This document shows positions 1-11,079 of a stretch of DNA of 64,000 nt, piece by piece. The stretch comes from Dryocosmus kuriphilus. Its lineage: Eukaryota > Arthropoda > Insecta > Hymenoptera > Cynipidae. Position 1 is the stretch's first letter. Each line of letters starts with the position of its first letter. Where the stretch lies: assembly GCA_038277395.1 (NCBI GenBank), contig CM076195.1, forward strand, positions 156,417,594 to 156,481,593, in the 5' to 3' direction. The position numbers and the translations under genes were made by a program. Under the pieces are notes generated by a model that made no database searches, had not been told where the DNA came from, and saw only the letters and a program-made list of their open reading frames with translations.

Positions 1-3000
1 TAAATACTGGGAAAAAACTCTATAATATTCCCAGATGTTTATTAAGTTTAATATAAAAATATATGGCTTTTCATATAAAAAATGATGTCTTCATACATGT
101 TTCATAAGTTTCGCGCTCGATACGTTATTTACGGTAATCGCGCTCTGCGATCGATAGGTTATTTACCTCGCGGTACGCGCTCGGTGTTTATGGAGCGTAT
201 AAATATTTAAATTAAAAATTATAAAAGAAATTATTTTACTTAAGGCTCTATCGCCCTTAAGGAACACATTCTCATCATTCTCTCTCTCTTTCCAAGGTGA
301 GTAATTCTGTTTGTTAATATTTTCCCATATCTTGCATAGTTTTTCTGAAAAGTGGTTTTCATTATATTTCATAAAATATTTCACGAATAACTAAAAAACT
401 ACGCGTCTCTTCAAAAAAATGGTAGAGGGCAAATTTGTAGATCTTTTTGAGCTAAACAACTTTATTTATTATTATTTCTTTTGTATCTTGCATATTTTGG
501 CGGGAAATTTGAATTTTTGATTTTTTAATAGCGTTTTCTCGATTAAAATCAAACCCGTGCATTTTATCAAAAAATGTTTGATACAAAATTTGTAAATATT
601 TTTAAGATAAACAATCTTTGTTATACACATATTTTCTTTATCTCGCATAGTTTAGCCGGAAAATAGTGTTCTTCATTTTGTGAAAACCGCTTTGATGGAT
701 AAAACCATAACCGTTTGTTAAAAGTGGCTGCTTAACGAATCCTTTCTTTCTCTTTGCACCCTGAACAAGTGTGCCAAAGCACAATCCAATCCGATTGGTC
801 CTTCGGAAGTTATAGTGGGAACAGGCGCCGACGACAACGACAACGACGACGGCAGACAGACTGACACCAACGTAAAAAATGCCAATTTTCACATAAAACG
901 AATATACTTTCTCATTGAGATGAGAATATAATAATAATAAAAATTGCATTTTTCAGTCAAACAATGTAAAAAATTTTTAATTAAAAAAAAATTAACGTTT
1001 TGGATATACTTCCATTGATTGGTGAGCGTGAGAAGCGTGATGAGAATGCGCCTGAGTATCGGGCAGATTTTTCAATAACTTTAAAAACTTTTTATTACCT
1101 GTACAATAATTCACTTTTGATTAAAGCAACCATATAATTGTTTCATTTATAGAATATGCGTTGTATCAGGAAATAGTCTACAGCAAATTTGTAGGTCTTT
1201 CCAAGGTGAACAATTTTGTTTTATAACCTTTTCTCGTGCCTCACATAGTTTTGATGAAAAGCCGATTTCTTTACACTCAATAATATTTTTCACGAATAAC
1301 TCAAAAATTGTGCGTCTTTGCGAAAAAATGATATAAAGTAGATTTGTAGATCTTCCTAGGATGAACAACTTTGTTTAGTATAATTTTTTTCCTATCTTGC
1401 CTATTTTGGCCGGAAAATGGATTTATTTATTTGGTAAAAACAGTTTTCGATGGATAGAACCATAACCGTTGGTAAAAACCGCTGGTTAACGAACTCGTCC
1501 TTTCTTTTTATCCCTTCAAGAAGTGTACCAAAGCGCAATCCAATTCGATTAGTCCTTAGAAAGTTGTCGTGGAGACAGACTACAACAACGACAACGACAA
1601 CGACGACAACGCCAGACAGACACCAACGTAAAACATGTTTTTTTCGGATTCAGGGCGTCACGAAACGTGGAGATTTCATGAAATCTGCGAAAGTCAGTTT
1701 TCACATAAAACTAGTACCTTCTCATTGAGATGAGAATGTAATAATAATAAAAATTGCATTTTTCAGTCAAACAATGTAAAAAATTTTTAATTAAAAAAAA
1801 ATGACGTTATGGTTATACTTTCATTGATTGGTGAGCGCGAGAAAGGTGATGAGAATGCGCCTGAGTATCAGGCAGATTTTTCAATCAATTTAAAAACTTT
1901 TTATACCTTACCTGTACAATAATGTATTTTTTTATTAAAACAACCATATAATACGTTTCATTGATAAATTATGCGTTGTATCAGGAAATAGTCTTCAGAA
2001 AATTTGTAAGTCTTTCCAAGGTAAACAATTCTGTTTTATAACATTTTCTCGTGCCTCGTATACTTTTGCCGAAAAGTCGATTTCTTTATACTCAATAACA
2101 TTTTTCACAGATAACTCAAAAACTATGCGTCTCTGTGAAAAAATGATAAAAAGTAAATGTGTAGATCCTCCTAAGATGAACAACTTTGTTTAGTATAATT
2201 TTCTTCCTATCTTGCCTATTTTGGCCGGAAAATGGATTTATTTATTTGGTAAAAACCGTTTTCGATGGATAGAACCATAACCGTTGGTAAAAACCACTGG
2301 TTAACGAACTCGTCCTTTATTTTTACCCCTCAAAGAAGTGTACCAAAGCGTAATCCAATCCGATTAGTCCTTCGAAAGTTATCGTGGAAACAGACTACAA
2401 CAACGACAACGACAACGAAGACAACGCCAGACAGACACCAACGTAAAACATGTTTTTCGGATTCAGGGGGTCACGAAACGTGGAAATTTCATGAAATCCG
2501 CGAAAGTCAGTTTTCACATAAAACTAGTACCTTCTCACTGAGATGAGAATGTAATAATAATAAAAATGGCATTTTTCAGCCAAACAATAAAAAATTTAAA
2601 ATTAAAAAAAAATTCACGATATGGTTATACTTTCATTGATTGGTGAGCGCGAGAAACGTGATGAGAATGCGCCTGAGTATCGGGCAGATTTTTCAATAAA
2701 TTTAAAAACTTTTTATTACCTGTACAATCATGCATTTTTTTATGAAAACAACCATGTAATACGTTTCATTAATAAATTATGCGTTGTATCAGGAAATAGT
2801 CTTGAGAAAATTTGTAAGTCTTTCCAAGGTGAACAATTCTGTTTTATAACATTTTCTCGTGCCTCGCATAGTTTTGCTGAAAAGTCGATCTCTTTACACT
2901 CAATAACATTTTTCACAAATAACTCAAAAACTGTGTGTCTTTGCGAAAAAATGATATAGAGCAAATTTGTAGATATTTTTGAGGTGAAATACTTTGTTTA

Positions 3001-4985
3001 GTATAATTTTTTTTCTATCTTGCGTATTTTGATCGGAAAATGGATTTATTGATTTGGTAAAAACCGTTTTCGATGGATAAAACCATAACCGTTGGTCAAA
3101 AGCCGCTGGTTAACGAACTCGGCCTTTCTTTTTATCCCTTCAAGAAGTGTACCAAAGCGCAATCGAATCCGATTAGTACTTCGAAAGTTATCGTGGAGAC
3201 AGACTACAACAACGACAACGACAACGACGACAACGCCAGACAGACACCAACGTAAAACCTTTTTTTTCGGATTCAGGGCGTCACGAAACATGGAGATTTC
3301 ATGAAATCCGCGAAAGTCAGTTTTCACATAAAACTAGTACCTTCTCACTGAGATGAGAATGTAATAATAATAAAAATTGCATTTTTTAGCCAAACAATAA
3401 GAAATTTAAAATTAGAAAAAAATTCACGTTATGGTTATACTTTCATTGATTGGTGAGCGCGAGAAACGTGATGAGAATGCGCCAGAGTATCGGGCAGATT
3501 TTTCAATAAATTTAAAAACTTTTTATTACTTATACAATAATGCATTTTTTTACTAAAACAACCATATAATACGTTTCATTAATAAATTATGCGTTGTATC
3601 AGGAAATAGTCTTCAGAAAATTTGTAAGTCTTTCCATGGTAAACAATTCTGTTTTATAACATTTTCTCGTGCCGCGTATACTTTTGCTGAAAAGTCGATT
3701 TTTTTATAATCAATAACATTTTTCACAGATAGCTCAAAAGCTATGCATCTCTGTGAAAAAGTGATATTGAGTAAATTTGTAGACCATCCTAAGATGAACA
3801 ACTTTGTTCAGTATAAATTTTTTCCTATTTTGCATATTTTGGCCGGAAAATGGATTTATTGATTTGGTGAAAACCGTTTTCGATAGATAAAACAATAACC
3901 GTTAGCCAAAAAAACCGCTGGTTAACGAACTCGTCCTTTATTTTTGCCCCTCAAAGAAGTGTACCAAAGCGTAATCCAATCCGATTAGTCCTTCGAAAGT
4001 TATCGTGGAAACAGACTACAACAACGACAACCACAACGAAGACAACGCCAGACAGACACCAACGTAAAACATGTTTTTTCGTATTCAGGGCGTCACGAAA
4101 CGTGGACGTTTCACGAAATCCGTGAAAGTCAGTTTTCACATAAAACTAGTACCTTCTCATTGAGATGAGAATGTAATAATAATAAAAGTTGCATTTTTCA
4201 CCCAAACAATGTAAAAAATTTTTAGTTAAAAAAAATTCACGTTTTGGATATACTTTCATTGATTGCTGAGCGCGAGAAACGTGATGAGAATGCGCCTGAG
4301 TATCGGGCAGATTTTTCAATAACTTTAAAAACTTTTTATTACCTGTACAATAATTCAGTTTTGATTGAAACAACCATATAATACGTTTCATTAATAAACT
4401 ACGCGTTGTATCAGGAAATAGTCTGCAGCAAATTTGTAGGTCTTTCCAAGATGAACAATTCTGTTTTATAACATTTTCTCGTGCCTCGCATAGTTTTGCT
4501 GAAAAGTCGATCTCTTTACACTCAATAAAATTTTTCACAAATAACTCAAAAGCTGTGCGTCTTTGCAAAAAAATGATATAGAGCAAATTTGTAGATATTT
4601 TTGAGGTGAAAAAATTTGTTTAGTATAATTTTTTTTCTATCTTGCATATTTTGATCGGAAAATGGATTTATTGATTTGGTAAAAACCGTTTTCGATGGAT
4701 AAAACCATAACCGTTGGTCAAAAGCCGCTGATTAACGAACTCGGCCTTTCTTTTTATCCCTTCAAGAAGTGTACCAAAGCGCAATCCAATCCGATTAGTC
4801 CTTCGAAAGTTATCGTGGAGACAGACTACAACAACGACAACGACAACGACGACAACGCCAGACAGACACCAACGTAAAACCTTTTTTTTCGGATTCAGGG
4901 CGTCACGAAAACGTGGACATTTCATGAAATCCGCAAAAGTCAGTTTTCACATAAAACTAGTACCTTCTCATTGAGATGAGAATGT
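1..4985 (+). repeat. Tandem array of ~810 bp repeat units (family R1)
   Basis: A landmark beginning cgatggata-aaccataacc recurs at about 1448, 2263, 3071, 3881 and 4692, giving a spacing of 808-815 bp. A more diverged unit precedes it from about 670. Each unit carries the same parts in order: AT-rich sequence with a 'gatct-acaaatttg' type motif, a short imperfect GACAAC microsatellite, the string cagacagacaccaacg, then 'ttcatgaaatccgcgaaag', and finally a short hairpin (ttctcat-tgag-atgagaa). Related cassettes recur at 51484-57366 and 61538-62100 in both orientations, so the family is both tandem and dispersed. Open frames in it with poly-Val or poly-Thr runs are translations of the microsatellite and are not called as genes. 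Confidence 0.9.
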
Positions 4986-5324
4986 AAAAATTGCGGAATT
5001 TCTACAGAAAAATTGACAACAGAATTTCCGTAGAATTCTACTAAATTCACCATTTTGAATGGTTTTTAAAATATTTTAGGGTATTCTAAAAGATTCCAAT
5101 GAATTTCAAGAGATTTCAATAACTTAGAGAGATTTTAAAACAGAATTAAAGATTTCGAACGTCTTCGATCGATTTCACGAAATTTTAACTATCCTGCAAG
5201 TTGGAAAGGATTTATTTTAAGGGATTTTGAAAACGTCTACGAATTTCAAGGGTATGAAAATATTTAAGTGATTTTAAGGGAAAAATGGGTTGTTTTTGTT
5301 TTATTGAATTTCGCAGTATTCTTT

Positions 5325-5765
5325 GAAAAAATTTTTAATGTCATTAAAGTAAGACAAAACAAATTAAGCCGGTAAATAATTCTATTCTTACCGATTTGAG
5401 GCTACGATGTAGCCTACGTACAAGTTTCACAATCTAGGCTTCTATCATTGTTTCAATAACATTGAAAATATTTCACGATTACCTTCTTTTATTACGCTCT
5501 TCTATTTTTGTCACGTTCTTTAATTATATCAGAAATATAGGAAGCATTTTGATTTCTTTAAATATTTCCAATTAATTTTCGTTAATTCGTTACGAATCAA
5601 AGAGTTTTTTGTATTCTTGCATCAGCTTTGAATTGTATGTTAATGAAACAAGTTATATTTTATTTTAAAAATATTATAAATGATTCCTTACTTAATAATA
5701 AAATGTATTAATATAATAGTTTAATCGATTCACCTCGAATGAAGGAATCTTTTATCTTGTTGCAT
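5325..5765 (+). repeat. Distal upstream segment of gene A, duplicated at 62651-63120
   Basis: This non-coding stretch aligns over about 450 bp with 62651-63120 in the same orientation. Shared landmarks are 'atatttcacgatt', 'cttttattacgct', 'agcattttgattt', 'gaatcaaagag' and 'aatcgattc'. It sits 0.5-0.9 kb upstream of the signal exon of gene A, outside the transposons. The simplest reading is that it belongs to a duplicated gene unit. No coding potential is seen. The stretch 4986-5324 is AT-rich with short imperfect inverted repeats and a weak match to 62450-62640. Confidence 0.75.
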
Positions 5766-5879
5766 CAACTTTTAATTATCTTAATTAAAAAAATTGTTGC
5801 GATAAAAATCTATTTAAAAATATTATGAAAGTGCTAAGAAACGCGTCAAGAAATTTAAACATAGGACCTGAGAAGGCCC

Positions 5880-6266
5880 TGGTGAGTATTTGTACTTTAA
5901 ATGAAAGATGTTAAATTATAAAAGGTGATTAATGAGGCTTTAAAATGCGGGTATGTTTAATTATTTATAAACATACTAAATCTAACTATCTGTGTACTGG
6001 TATTAGGTTTCATTTGAATAGAGCAGCTTGAAGATGTTTATTTGATTTCCTTATTTTTTCATGCGCAAAAGATTTATTCTGCCTCCACAATTGGAAACTC
6101 AAATAAATCCTGAAGGTTCTATGAACTCTGTTCAAGCGGGTATAAGTATTACTCAAATATGAGACAATATTCCTTCTTCGACTCAGTTTTCAATAATCTA
6201 TGTTAGCAGTTACCGTTCACGAAATTCGTCAAAACCGGTAGTCTATAACGAGCTCTATACAAAAAA
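5880..6266 (+). promoter_or_regulatory. Gene A promoter and 5' UTR, conserved in gene B
   Basis: The segment aligns almost end to end with 44902-45293 upstream of gene B. A TATA-like box (tataagta) lies at 6141, about 126 bp before the start codon; the matching position in gene B is a stronger tataaata at 45165. Shared blocks include 'agagcagcttgaagatg' and 'accgttcacgaaattc'. Conservation of non-coding sequence at the same distance from both signal exons supports a shared promoter. The transcription start was not located. Confidence 0.65.
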
Positions 6267-6318
6267 ATGAAGATTTTCATTTTGCTGCTTGCCTGCATGG
6301 GTTTTCTTACCTCTACAA
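6267..6318 (+). CDS. Gene A exon 1: signal peptide exon of small secreted protein
   Basis: The exon encodes a 17-residue hydrophobic leader, MKIFILLLACMGFLTST, and ends after the first base of a codon at a consensus donor (gtaagt at 6319). The context is 'aaaaaaatga'. Gene B has the same 52-nt exon at 45294-45345 with the same phase and donor. The leader looks like a classic secretion signal: Lys at position 2, then a hydrophobic core. The exon carries little more than the signal, a layout common in insect secreted effector, venom and salivary families. Its partner exon is at 17710-18206; the joined product would be 182 residues. It is too short to be found by ORF size and rests on paralogue comparison. 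Confidence 0.72.
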
Positions 6319-6554
6319 GTAAGTTTATCTAATATAATAACGTAAAAATATAATAGCAGTTGATCTTCCTTCGAGATTAGCTATGTAGATGTTTAGAGTA
6401 AAACAAACAACCTATCATATTTGGTTTTATTCAAATATTTTTGTAAAACTACAGATATTGTTTAACCTTTTATTTAACTATTAATTTTCGCAAACTCTTA
6501 ACGCAAATTACACAGCCCCACAAAAAAAAAAAAATTTCTGTACACGTGACCAGA

Positions 6555-7980
6555 CCACCATATCTATATGTTTTTGGTGTCGCTGAGTCCGAATCCGGGG
6601 TCCGTTTTTCTCCATCAGGTCAGGGTCAAGGTCGTTTCAAGGTCAAATCAATATTATTCCACGAATGTGGGCCAAGATGCCGTTTTTGTATGTTTTTGGG
6701 GACCCCGAGTCCGAATTTGAGGTCTGTTTGTCTCCATCAGGTCAGGGTCAAGGTCATTTCAAGGTTAAATCGAGGAAAAAACCTGTGAACAGACACAATT
6801 ACTACATCTATACGTTTTTGGGGTCGCTGAGTCCGAATCCGGGGTGTGTTTTTCTCCATCAGGTCAGGGTCAAGGTGGTTTCAAGGTCAAATCAATATTA
6901 TTCCACGAATGTTGGCCAAGATGCCGTTTTCGTATGTTTTTGGGGTCCCTGAGTCCGAATTTGAGGTCTGTTTGTCTCCATCAGGTAGGGTCAAGGTCGA
7001 AAAAACCTGCGAACAGACACAATTACTACATCTATACGTTTTTGGGATCGCTGAGTCCGAATCCGGGGGTGTGTTTTTCTCCATCAGGTCAGGGCAAGGT
7101 CGTTTCAAGGTCAAATCAATATTATTCCACGAATGTGGGCCAAGATGCCGTTTTTGTATGTTTTTGGGGTCCCCGAGTCCGAATTTGAGGTCTGTTTGTC
7201 TCCATCAGGTCAGGTTCAAGGTCATTTCAAGGTTAAATCGAGGACAAAACCTGTGAACAGACACAATTACTACATCTATACGTTTTTGGGATCGCTGAGA
7301 CCGAATCCAAGGTACGTTTTTTTCCATCAGGTCAAGTTCATTTCACGGTCAAATGACGATTATTTCACGAACGTGGGCCAAGATGCCGTTTTTGTATGTT
7401 TTTGGGGTCCCTGAGTCCGAATTTGAGGTCTGTTTGTCTCCATCAGGTCAGGTTCAAGGTCATTTCAAGGTTAAATCGAGGAAAAAACCTGTGAACAGAC
7501 ACAATTACTACATCTATACGTTTTTGGGATCGCTGAGTCCGAATCCGGGGTGTGTTTTTCTCCATCAGGTCAGGGTCAAGGTGGTTTCAAGGTCAAATCA
7601 ATATTATTCCACGAATGTTGGCCAAGATGCCGTTTTCGTATGTTTTTGGGGTCCCTGAGTCCGAATTTGAGGTCTGTTTGTCTCCATCAGGTCAGAGTCA
7701 AGGTTATTTCAAGGTGAAATCGAGGAAAATACCTGTGAACAGACACAATTACTACATCTATATGTTTTTGGGGTCGCTGATTTCGAATCCGGGGTCCATT
7801 TTTTTCCATCAGGTCAAGGTCATTTCACGATCAAATGACGATTATTTCACGAACGTGGGCCAAGATGCCGTTTTTTTCGATGTTTTTGGGGTCCCTGAGT
7901 CCGAATTTGAGGTCTGTTTGCCTTCATCAGGTCTGGATCAAGGTCATCTCAAGGTCAAATCGAGGAAAAAACTTGATAGC
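6555..7980 (+). repeat. Left subterminal tandem repeat, six ~240 bp units
   Basis: The string 'ccaagatgccgttt' recurs at 6672, 6916, 7140, 7378, 7622 and 7860, giving periods of 224-244 bp. Each unit is itself two related ~120 bp halves. One contains 'gtccgaatccgggg' and ends in 'ccacgaatgt'; the other contains 'gtccgaatttgaggtctg' and ends in 'gaacagacacaattactac'. The right arm of the transposon holds only about one inverted unit (10440-10695), so the left arm has expanded. Such arrays usually serve as transposase binding sites. The several reading frames through the array are artefacts of its periodicity. Confidence 0.92.
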
Positions 7981-8542
7981 CAATAACATTGAATACGTCG
8001 TATGATAGATGTAAAATAAAATTGGATATATTGGTTTTTCTTTTCTATGCTTCATGATTTCTGTTTTAACGTGATACGGAGGACAGACGTTTAATTTATT
8101 CTCAGTTTTATAGAATATCATTTTTGTATTCTGACTGACCGAATATCTCTGCGCTGAAAGATGTAATATAGCAACATTGGTGAGCCCAATTACAGTTTCT
8201 AAACCAACACTACATCTGCGTGGTGATACTTGAATTCTTCAAATCCTGCTACCGCGAGGGATACTGGGACGATGACAGCTGCTTCGAAAGGAGATGTGTA
8301 GAATGATTCGCTTTCCAGTCCCATGTGGTATTGAAGCCAGCGTGGCGCGCTGCCTTGCAGGGGGGCGTTAGGGTGTGAGAATGAAGCCGTAGTGTGCCTG
8401 ACGACGAGTTGACATTGTCCTCGTCAAAGTCAGAAAGCTCTCATACTTAGACCTGAGGAGGTATGAGAGTTATCACCCTCAGGACGGTGGACTCACCTGC
8501 GATCGGACCAGGATCTCTAACGCGAGGGTACTTAAATCTACT
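7981..8542 (+). other. Transposon 5' leader, no gene seen
   Basis: This lies between the subterminal array and the transposase start. From about 8200 it is richer in G+C than the surroundings. It includes a short inverted pair 'ctctcatact / aggtatgagag' near 8440-8470. I see no coding frame, tRNA-like cloverleaf or clear TATA box. Confidence 0.4.
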
Positions 8543-10370
8543 ATGGGACCTAAAAAAAACAAACATAACACAACTTCAAATACCTCAAATAAACAGACTT
8601 CAGTGTCTTCATTAAAAACAAATGTAGCAAGTTCTTCATCTGCTAAGTATCACCTATCATCTGACCGAAGAAAAATGTCCGATAAAATTATAAATATTTA
8701 CAAAAACTGTTTCGGATTGGATATTTATAACCAAGATAAAAAGTGGATACCACACAAGATATGTTGTGCTTGTTATATGATGATGACCAGATATGATTCC
8801 GAAAAAAAAACCTGAAAAATTAAAGTTTGTAAAACCTGCATATTGGGAAGAGCCATCATGCGCAGCAAACTGTTATATATGTTTGACAAAAGTGGCAGGA
8901 ATTAATAAAAAAAATATTCAGAGTATCAAATATCCTAAAACTTCAACGTTAGTAAGACCAGTAGAGGAAAATATTGATATTGACGATGAAAGTGACAGTT
9001 CAATAGATTCGATGGAAAGTATGTCAACCAATGATGCATGCGATATTAGTGACGCTGAAGAAGATGAATATAAAGATAGAGATGAATATACTTCAGATGA
9101 TGGAAATATGAGCACAAGTAGTGAATACTATGCTACTAATGGTCAAGACAAAACTCCAAAAATCATACATCAAAAAGAATTGAATGATCTTGTAAGGGAC
9201 CTGGATTTACCTAAAGATAAAGCGGAATATCTAGCTTCATACATGAAAGGCAACAACTGGCTCTCAAAAGGCACAAGAATATTATATTACCGAAACCGGG
9301 AGGAAAACTTTAGAAAATATTTTACGATGATAGGGGAACCTTCATTAGTGTATTGCAATAATGTGGAAGGGTTAATGAATGAGTTCCAGATAGGAATCTA
9401 TAAGGGCAATGAATGGAGACTATTTACAGAATCCTCCACTACAAGTCTGAAGGCAGTATTACTTCATAACACTAATATTTTTGCTTCAATTCCCATAGCT
9501 CATTCAACCGTACTAAAAAAAGAATATAATACGATGAAATTCATTTTAGAGACAATAAAATATTCTGAGCATAACTGGCTTATTTGCGGAGATCTTAAGA
9601 TTTTAACTATACTGTTAGGGCAACAATCTGGAAATACGAAATATCCTTGTTTTTTGTGTTTATGGGACAGAAGAGATCACAAGAAGAACTATATAACGAA
9701 GATATGGCCGAACAGAACATCTTTCGAGGCTGGTTCTGCTAATATTCTACGCGAAACACTGGTTGATCACAGTAAGGTATTGCCTCCACCCCTCCACATC
9801 AAACTCGGCTTGATGAAGCAATATGTAAAAGCCTTAAATAAAGAAGGAGGGTGCTTTAAATATTTGAAGAAAAAATTCCCTAAGCTCAGTGGTGCAAAAA
9901 TTAGTGAAGGTATCTTTGATGGACCACAAATACGTGAATTGTTAAAAGATAATGAGTTCGTTCTTGTAATGACTGACAAAGAAAGAGCAGCATGGGTCAG
10001 TTTTAAAGAAGTTGTACAAAATTTTCTTGGGAATAATAAAAGCGTAGAGTACAAGAAAATAGTGGATCGAATGTTGGAAAACTATAAGGAACTAGGATGT
10101 TTGATGAATTCAAAATTACATTATTTGCATTCACATATAGATTACTTTCCACAGAATCTAGGGGATTTCAGTGAGGAGCAGGGAGAGAGGTTCCACCAAG
10201 GTATCAAGAAAATGGAAAAAGGATATCAAGGACGGTGGGATGTGAACATGATTAATGATTATTGCTGGTCATTGAAGAGAGAAAGTAATAAAAAAGGAGT
10301 CAAGCGTAAAAGAGAGTCACTTGTACGATCATTTAAAAAGAAAAGAGTAAGATATCATACAGAACAATAG
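8543..10370 (+). CDS. Putative transposase of unclassified family (one frameshift)
   Basis: A first frame (8543-8815) encodes a basic Ser/Thr/Asn-rich start and the first half of a Cys-rich finger (KICCACY). The second frame (to 10370) carries the other half (NCYICL), an acidic linker and a ~400-residue core. The switch falls on a run of nine A's near 8802. Eight A's would join the frames into one protein of about 608 residues. Core motifs include GDLKILTILLG, YPCFLCLWDRR, LPPPLHIKLGLMK, SEEQGERFHQ and YQGRWDVNMINDYCW. I recognise the core as a conserved protein type repeated in invertebrate genomes, but I cannot give its family a firm name. Acidic residues in GDLK and EQGERFHQ are candidate catalytic positions by inference. 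Its place between the TIRs makes a transposase role likely. It ends with basic clusters (KRKRE, KKKR) suited to nuclear import. Confidence 0.75.
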
Positions 10371-10439
10371 ATCAATGAAGGTTCTCGATATTTTCTAAAT
10401 CGATGATACATATAGTTATAATGTCTGTCTCTGCTTACT

Positions 10440-10760
10440 CAGGGACCCTAAAAACGTATACATGTGTTAGTTGTGTCTGTTCACAGGGGTTTTCCTCGAT
10501 TTATCCTTGAAATGACCTTGACCCTGAGCTGATAGAGACAAACAGATCTCGAATTCGGATTCAGGGACCTCAAAAGGAAACAAAAACGGCATCTTGGTCC
10601 ACATTCGTGGAATAATCTTGATTTGACCTTGAAATGACCTTGACCTGACCAGATAGAGAAAAACGGACCCCGGATTCGGACACAGCGACCCCAAAAACAT
10701 ATAGATATGGTGGTCTGGTCACGTGCACAGAGAATTTTCTTTTTTTTTTGTGGGGCTGTG
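10440..10760 (-). repeat. Right inverted subterminal repeat of the TIR transposon
   Basis: Read on the minus strand this is one ~240 bp unit, plus the terminal 65 bp, of the left array. It holds both halves, including 'ccaagatgccgttttt' and 'gaacagacacaac'. A reading frame of 77 codons here is the repeat itself, not a gene. Confidence 0.88.
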
Positions 10761-10774
10761 TTATTTTCGCTTTC

Positions 10775-11074
10775 TAATATAGGCCGATTATAAAATTTCA
10801 TGAAAATTTTAGAATCTTGAGACCAACCTGCTGTATTTTTTATTATATCTATGCTGAGCCCTCTTTGACATGCTTTCGATGTTGACACACGACGCGTAGA
10901 ATGTTCCGAAAACTTCTCATCTAAACCACAAATTTTTAATGTCTTTTTCAACCATCTACTTACGGTTTGCGTAGATGCTCTTCTAAAAGGATTCCTTGTA
11001 GATATAACCAAATTTGTTTCATTACCCCTAAAATCTGCAGTATATTTAATATAAAATAGAAAATCGTCTAACAA
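10775..11074 (-). pseudogene. DIRS-type tyrosine recombinase C-terminal fragment
   Basis: The minus-strand frame holds the signature of DIRS-like tyrosine recombinases: NPFRRASTQTVSRWLK, then EHSTRRVSTSKA (the H-x-x-R box), then TAGWSQDSKIFMKFYNRP with the Trp and the candidate catalytic Tyr. Only the C-terminal ~100 residues remain. The fragment runs out of frame into the transposon end on its 3' side and stops at the inverted-repeat element from 11080. It probably belongs with the reverse transcriptase and gag pieces at 14090-17326 as one dismembered element. DIRS elements move through a tyrosine recombinase rather than an integrase. Confidence 0.75.
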
Positions 11075-11079
11075 GTAAC

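Larger units (their letters stand above)
6511..10760 (+). mobile_element. Complete TIR DNA transposon, 4250 bp, CACTA-like ends
   Basis: The left end reads CACAGCCCCAC followed by an A-tract; the right end is its reverse complement, GTGGGGCTGTG, at 10750-10760. Both inner sides continue with the same 'cacgtgaccagaccaccata' string and ~300 bp of matching sequence, so the TIRs are long. TTA flanks both ends (6508-6510 and 10761-10763), consistent with a 3 bp target duplication. CAC- termini, a 3 bp duplication and arrays of subterminal repeats are typical of the CACTA/EnSpm group; that placement is inference. The element encodes one protein, at 8543-10370. The A-tract in the left end is 13 bases and differs slightly on the right. 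It sits in intron 1 of gene A. Confidence 0.9.

Noticed and set aside
638..4925. Many frames with poly-Val or poly-Thr runs
   Set aside because: They are GACAAC-type microsatellite translations on both strands of one repeat family, with no constant frame.
6546..7986. Six overlapping frames of 80-144 codons
   Set aside because: They repeat with the 240 bp array and shift frame between units; periodic DNA gives open frames without coding.
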